Positions 61,661 to 64,000 of a DNA stretch of 64,000 bases are shown here, one piece after another (positions within the stretch are counted from its first letter, which is position 1; every line of letters begins with the position of its first letter). Location of the stretch: assembly GCA_018365995.1 (NCBI GenBank), contig JAGZIY010000012.1, forward strand, positions 1 through 64,000, given 5' to 3'. The position numbers were made by a program, and so were the translations under genes. Under the pieces are notes generated by a model. The model had not been told where the DNA came from and searched no databases. It saw only the letters and a list, made by a program, of their open reading frames with translations. Source of the stretch: Butyricicoccus pullicaecorum. GTDB taxonomy: Bacteria > Bacillota > Clostridia > Oscillospirales > Butyricicoccaceae.

Positions 61661-62683
61661 ATGAAAACTTTGCTTCTGCATCCAGAGGCTGATGGTGCGA
61701 TTGCACAGGCTGGCGCATTGCTGGCTTCTGGTCAAGTTGTGGGTATACCCACTGAAACCGTGTATGGATTGGGTGCAAATGCACTTGATGGTACAGCGGT
61801 ACAAAAAATCTTTTCTGCCAAGGGGCGCCCATCGGACAACCCGCTCATCGTCCACATTGCAGACCTTGACCAGATTTATTCTTTGACCACAGAGGTGCCT
61901 GATGCCGCCATACGGCTGGCTGAGGCATATTGGCCCGGTCCTATGACCATCATTCTTCCCAAAGCAAGCTGTATTCCGAACGAAGTATCCGCCGGACTGG
62001 ATACCGTAGGGATCCGATTGCCCTCTCATCCCATCGCACGGGCAGTGATCCGTGCAGCCGGAGTTCCTATTGCTGCACCCTCTGCGAATTTATCCGGCCG
62101 TCCCTCCACCACTACGGCTGCTCATGTGATGGAGGATATGAACGGAAAAATCGCGGCAATTGTAGATGGTGGTTCCTGTACGGTCGGTGTGGAATCAACT
62201 GTAATCTCCCTCTCCGGAGAAAAACCGCGTCTGCTGCGTCCGGGAGGCATTTCTCTGGAACAGCTGGAAACAGTCCTTGGCACTGTCGAGGTTGATCGTG
62301 CAATTGTCCAACAAATTGGAGAAGATGTCTGCGTATCTGCGCCCGGTATGAAGTACCGACATTATGCGCCACACGCACCAGTAACTGTTGTATGTGGTGA
62401 CCCAGAACACGGCGCTGACTATATTGCGGCACACCTGACTGATACCTGTGGTATTATCTGCTTTGATGAATTTGCCCCGCGTTTTTCCTCCCACATCGTG
62501 CAGACCATTGGACGATCTGATGACTATGCTGCACAGGCACATGCAATCTTTGATGCCCTACGCACCTTTGATCACACAGAGGTTTCCTCCATTTGGGCAC
62601 AATGCCCAGATGACAGCGGGATCGGTCTTGCAGTTGCCAACCGGCTCAAAAAAGCAGCTGGCTTCCATGTGATTGAGGTATAA
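61661..62683 (+). CDS. L-threonylcarbamoyladenylate synthase (Sua5 type)
   Basis: Sua5/TsaC makes threonylcarbamoyl-AMP for the t6A37 modification of tRNA. The 340-residue protein has the YrdC domain (1-200: GQVVGIPTETVYGLGANALDGTAVQKIFSAKGRPSDNPLIVHIADLDQIYSL; later AEAYWPGPMTIILPK and GVPIAAPSANLSGRPSTTTAAHVMEDM) plus the extra C-terminal Sua5 domain (about 215-340) with PGMKYRHYAPHAPVTVV. The ATG at 61661 is chosen over a GTG three codons upstream because AGGA then has better spacing. coaE begins 1 nt after its stop. tsaB, tsaD and tsaE are not near. Confidence 0.95.
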   Translation: MKTLLLHPEADGAIAQAGALLASGQVVGIPTETVYGLGANALDGTAVQKIFSAKGRPSDNPLIVHIADLDQIYSLTTEVPDAAIRLAEAYWPGPMTIILPKASCIPNEVSAGLDTVGIRLPSHPIARAVIRAAGVPIAAPSANLSGRPSTTTAAHVMEDMNGKIAAIVDGGSCTVGVESTVISLSGEKPRLLRPGGISLEQLETVLGTVEVDRAIVQQIGEDVCVSAPGMKYRHYAPHAPVTVVCGDPEHGADYIAAHLTDTCGIICFDEFAPRFSSHIVQTIGRSDDYAAQAHAIFDALRTFDHTEVSSIWAQCPDDSGIGLAVANRLKKAAGFHVIEV

Positions 62684-62684
62684 T

Positions 62685-63275
62685 ATGAAAATTTATGGAC
62701 TCACTGGCAGCTCCGGTGCCGGAAAAAGTACCGCAGCTGCATACTTTCTGCCCTATCACTTCGGCAGTGTCGATGCAGATGCAGTCTATCGGAGAATTTG
62801 TGTGCCCGGCAGTGCCCTGCTCGGTGAATTGCAGGCAGCATTTGGGGATATCCTGAATGCAGATGGTTCTCTCAATCGTCCCGCCCTTGCCAGCATTGTA
62901 TTTTCTGATGCAGACAAGCTCAAAACACTGAACACCATCACCCGTTCCCATATCTGGACAGAAAGCCAAAACGAATTTGACCGGCTGGAACAGCACGGCA
63001 TCACACAGGCTTTGTTTGATGCCCCCACCCTATTTCAGGTTGGTCTGAACATTCATTGTCATGCTGTGATTGGTGTCATTGCGCCAAGAGAGGTACGCAT
63101 TACACGAATCATGATGCGAGACGGGCTGACTGCGCAAGCAGCGGCTGCACGAATCGATGCACAGCCTGACAGTGATTTTTACCGCAAGCATTGTGACTTC
63201 ATCTTAGAAAATCATGGTGACAATCAAGCACTTGCAGCACAAGTTCACGCACTGTGCCAAACGTTACAAGTATAA
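62685..63275 (+). CDS. coaE: Dephospho-CoA kinase
   Basis: CoaE phosphorylates the ribose of dephospho-CoA, the last step to coenzyme A. The 196-residue protein starts MKIYGLTGSSGAGKSTAAAYF, with P-loop GSSGAGKST at 8-16. It has the conserved VDADAVYRRICVPGSALLGELQAAFG near 29, then LFDAPTLFQVGLNIHCHAVIGVIAPREVRITRIMMRDGLTAQAAAARIDAQ near 110. GAGG lies 7 nt before the ATG and overlaps the tsaC end. The place usually read as LLFE before the target site here is LFDAP, a mild change. It is followed after 17 nt by the M18 gene. Confidence 0.93.
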   Translation: MKIYGLTGSSGAGKSTAAAYFLPYHFGSVDADAVYRRICVPGSALLGELQAAFGDILNADGSLNRPALASIVFSDADKLKTLNTITRSHIWTESQNEFDRLEQHGITQALFDAPTLFQVGLNIHCHAVIGVIAPREVRITRIMMRDGLTAQAAAARIDAQPDSDFYRKHCDFILENHGDNQALAAQVHALCQTLQV

Positions 63276-63292
63276 GAAAAGGAGCATATTTT

Positions 63293-64000
63293 ATGGAACT
63301 GTTTTATGATAAAAAAACCGGCTGGGACAAGCTGGACACCCAGTCCTGTATGGACTATGCAGAAGGCTACAAAAGTTTTCTCGACGCAGGCAAAACCGAG
63401 CGTGATGCGGTATACTATCTGACAGAAAAAGCCGAAGCAAATGGCTACAAAGCATGGACACGTGATATGCCTGTAAAGCCCGGCGATAAGCTATACCAAA
63501 TCAACCGTGATAAGAGCATTATCCTGACCCATATCGGCAAGGTTCCCCTTTCAGAGGGCTTCCATTTGACCGCTGCACATCTCGATGCCCCACGTATTGA
63601 CATTCGCACCGTACCACTCTATGAAAAGGACGGAATGGCATACTTCAAGACACATTACTATGGCGGTATCAAAAAGTATCAATGGCTTGCCATCCCGCTC
63701 GAACTGCGCGGTGTCGTTTGTGTCTGTCAGAACGGAAAAATCACACGAGTTCCGGTTCATGTAGGCAACAAGCCCAATGACCCAAAATTTGTCATCACAG
63801 ATCTTCTGCCACATCTGGCAAGTGAGCAAATGACCAAGAAGGTAACCGAGGTAATCAAGGCAGAAAACATGAATGTACTGCTTGGCTCCATTCCAAGCGA
63901 ACACGCAGAAAAAGATGACAAGGACAAGGTAAAACGTGCTATTCTGGAATATCTCCACGCAAACTATGAAAATATGACCGAAGCAGACTTCCTGTCTGCG
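63293..64000 (+). CDS. M18 family aminopeptidase, cut by the window end
   Basis: The frame is open from 63293 to the last base (236 codons), so the C-terminal part is outside. It starts MELFYDKKTGWDKLDTQSCMDYAEGYKSFLDAGKTERDAV, after AAGGAGC. The motif LTAAHLDAPRIDIR near 94-107 has the first metal His and Asp of M18 aspartyl-type aminopeptidases. THYYGGIKKYQWLAIPLELRG and VHVGNKPNDPKFVITDLLPHL are also typical. These cytosolic metallopeptidases remove N-terminal Asp or Glu from peptides. It follows coaE by 17 nt and may share its transcript. Confidence 0.9.
   Translation, partial: MELFYDKKTGWDKLDTQSCMDYAEGYKSFLDAGKTERDAVYYLTEKAEANGYKAWTRDMPVKPGDKLYQINRDKSIILTHIGKVPLSEGFHLTAAHLDAPRIDIRTVPLYEKDGMAYFKTHYYGGIKKYQWLAIPLELRGVVCVCQNGKITRVPVHVGNKPNDPKFVITDLLPHLASEQMTKKVTEVIKAENMNVLLGSIPSEHAEKDDKDKVKRAILEYLHANYENMTEADFLSA

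Noticed and set aside
1..64000. CRISPR arrays, insertion sequences, prophage genes and rRNA genes
   Set aside because: No regularly spaced repeats, transposase, phage structural motifs or rRNA sequence were seen on either strand.

Overview
The window reads as chromosomal core DNA of a low-to-moderate GC Gram-positive bacterium of class Clostridia. Signs for this are AddAB instead of RecBCD, a ClpE-like Clp ATPase, the group II ECF module ecfA1-ecfA2-ecfT-truA, an LTA-synthase-type enzyme, a leader-controlled infC-rpmI-rplT operon, Glc-family PTS transport, and strong AGGAGG ribosome sites with TTGACA-17-TATAAT promoters. Oscillospirales is my best guess, but sequence alone does not fix the genus. 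Three chemoreceptors imply a motile host, although no flagellar or che genes lie here. I see no prophage, insertion sequence, CRISPR array or rRNA gene.

Layout. 1-7.4 kb: leftward promoters at the edge, tRNA-Arg, then addB-addA. 7.5-9.1 kb: tRNA-Asp, Phe and Gly, a small peptide gene with its own promoter and terminators, a 6S RNA candidate and a DUF1292 gene. 9.3-10.7 kb: leader plus infC-rpmI-rplT. 10.8-12.8 kb: a GntR/YtrA-type regulator with an ABC transporter behind a palindromic operator. 12.9-17.5 kb: an RpiR regulator facing a sugar operon (ChbG-like deacetylase, PTS EIICB, GH4 phospho-glycosidase). 17.7-26.1 kb: trmB, malQ, a HAD-LUD fusion, rsmI with a partner methyltransferase, a pyruvyl-transferase-like gene, cysE and a Fur-family regulator. 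26.2-30.3 kb: two chemoreceptors. 30.4-34.7 kb: an operon of GHL10 lipoprotein-like hydrolase, acyl-ACP thioesterase and MNT/HEPN pair, divergent from pyridoxal kinase and a 2Fe-2S protein. 34.8-35.9 kb: seven tRNAs. 36-44.5 kb: clpE-cvpA-DUF5711, truA-ecfT-ecfA2-ecfA1 and an rRNA-type methyltransferase. 44.7-53.8 kb: LTA-synthase-like protein, YgiQ, siroheme reductase, AzlCD and a third chemoreceptor. 53.9-54.9 kb: a decayed LacI-family gene. 54.9-64 kb: a family 2 glycosyltransferase, then cyclophilin, a GDPD-like pseudoenzyme, ABC-F, DUF218, prfA, Sua5-type tsaC, coaE and a truncated M18 aminopeptidase.

The most unusual structure is a small element family directly behind tRNA-Asp, tRNA-Lys and tRNA-Gln. 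In each case about 112-116 bp separates the tRNA's 3' end from a second, direct copy of that same tRNA's T-loop-to-CCA end. Between them lies a palindrome with an ATGCC/GGCAT core, and next to the tRNA an inverted partial copy of its T arm. The result is a long hairpin whose outer arms are specific to the host tRNA. This looks like a non-autonomous element that targets or is copied from tRNA 3' ends. Other items worth a second look are the 30-residue peptide gene beside 6S RNA, the HAD-LUD fusion, the GH4/ChbG sugar operon, the MNT/HEPN pair with a decayed nucleotidyltransferase, and the catalytically stripped GDPD-like protein.
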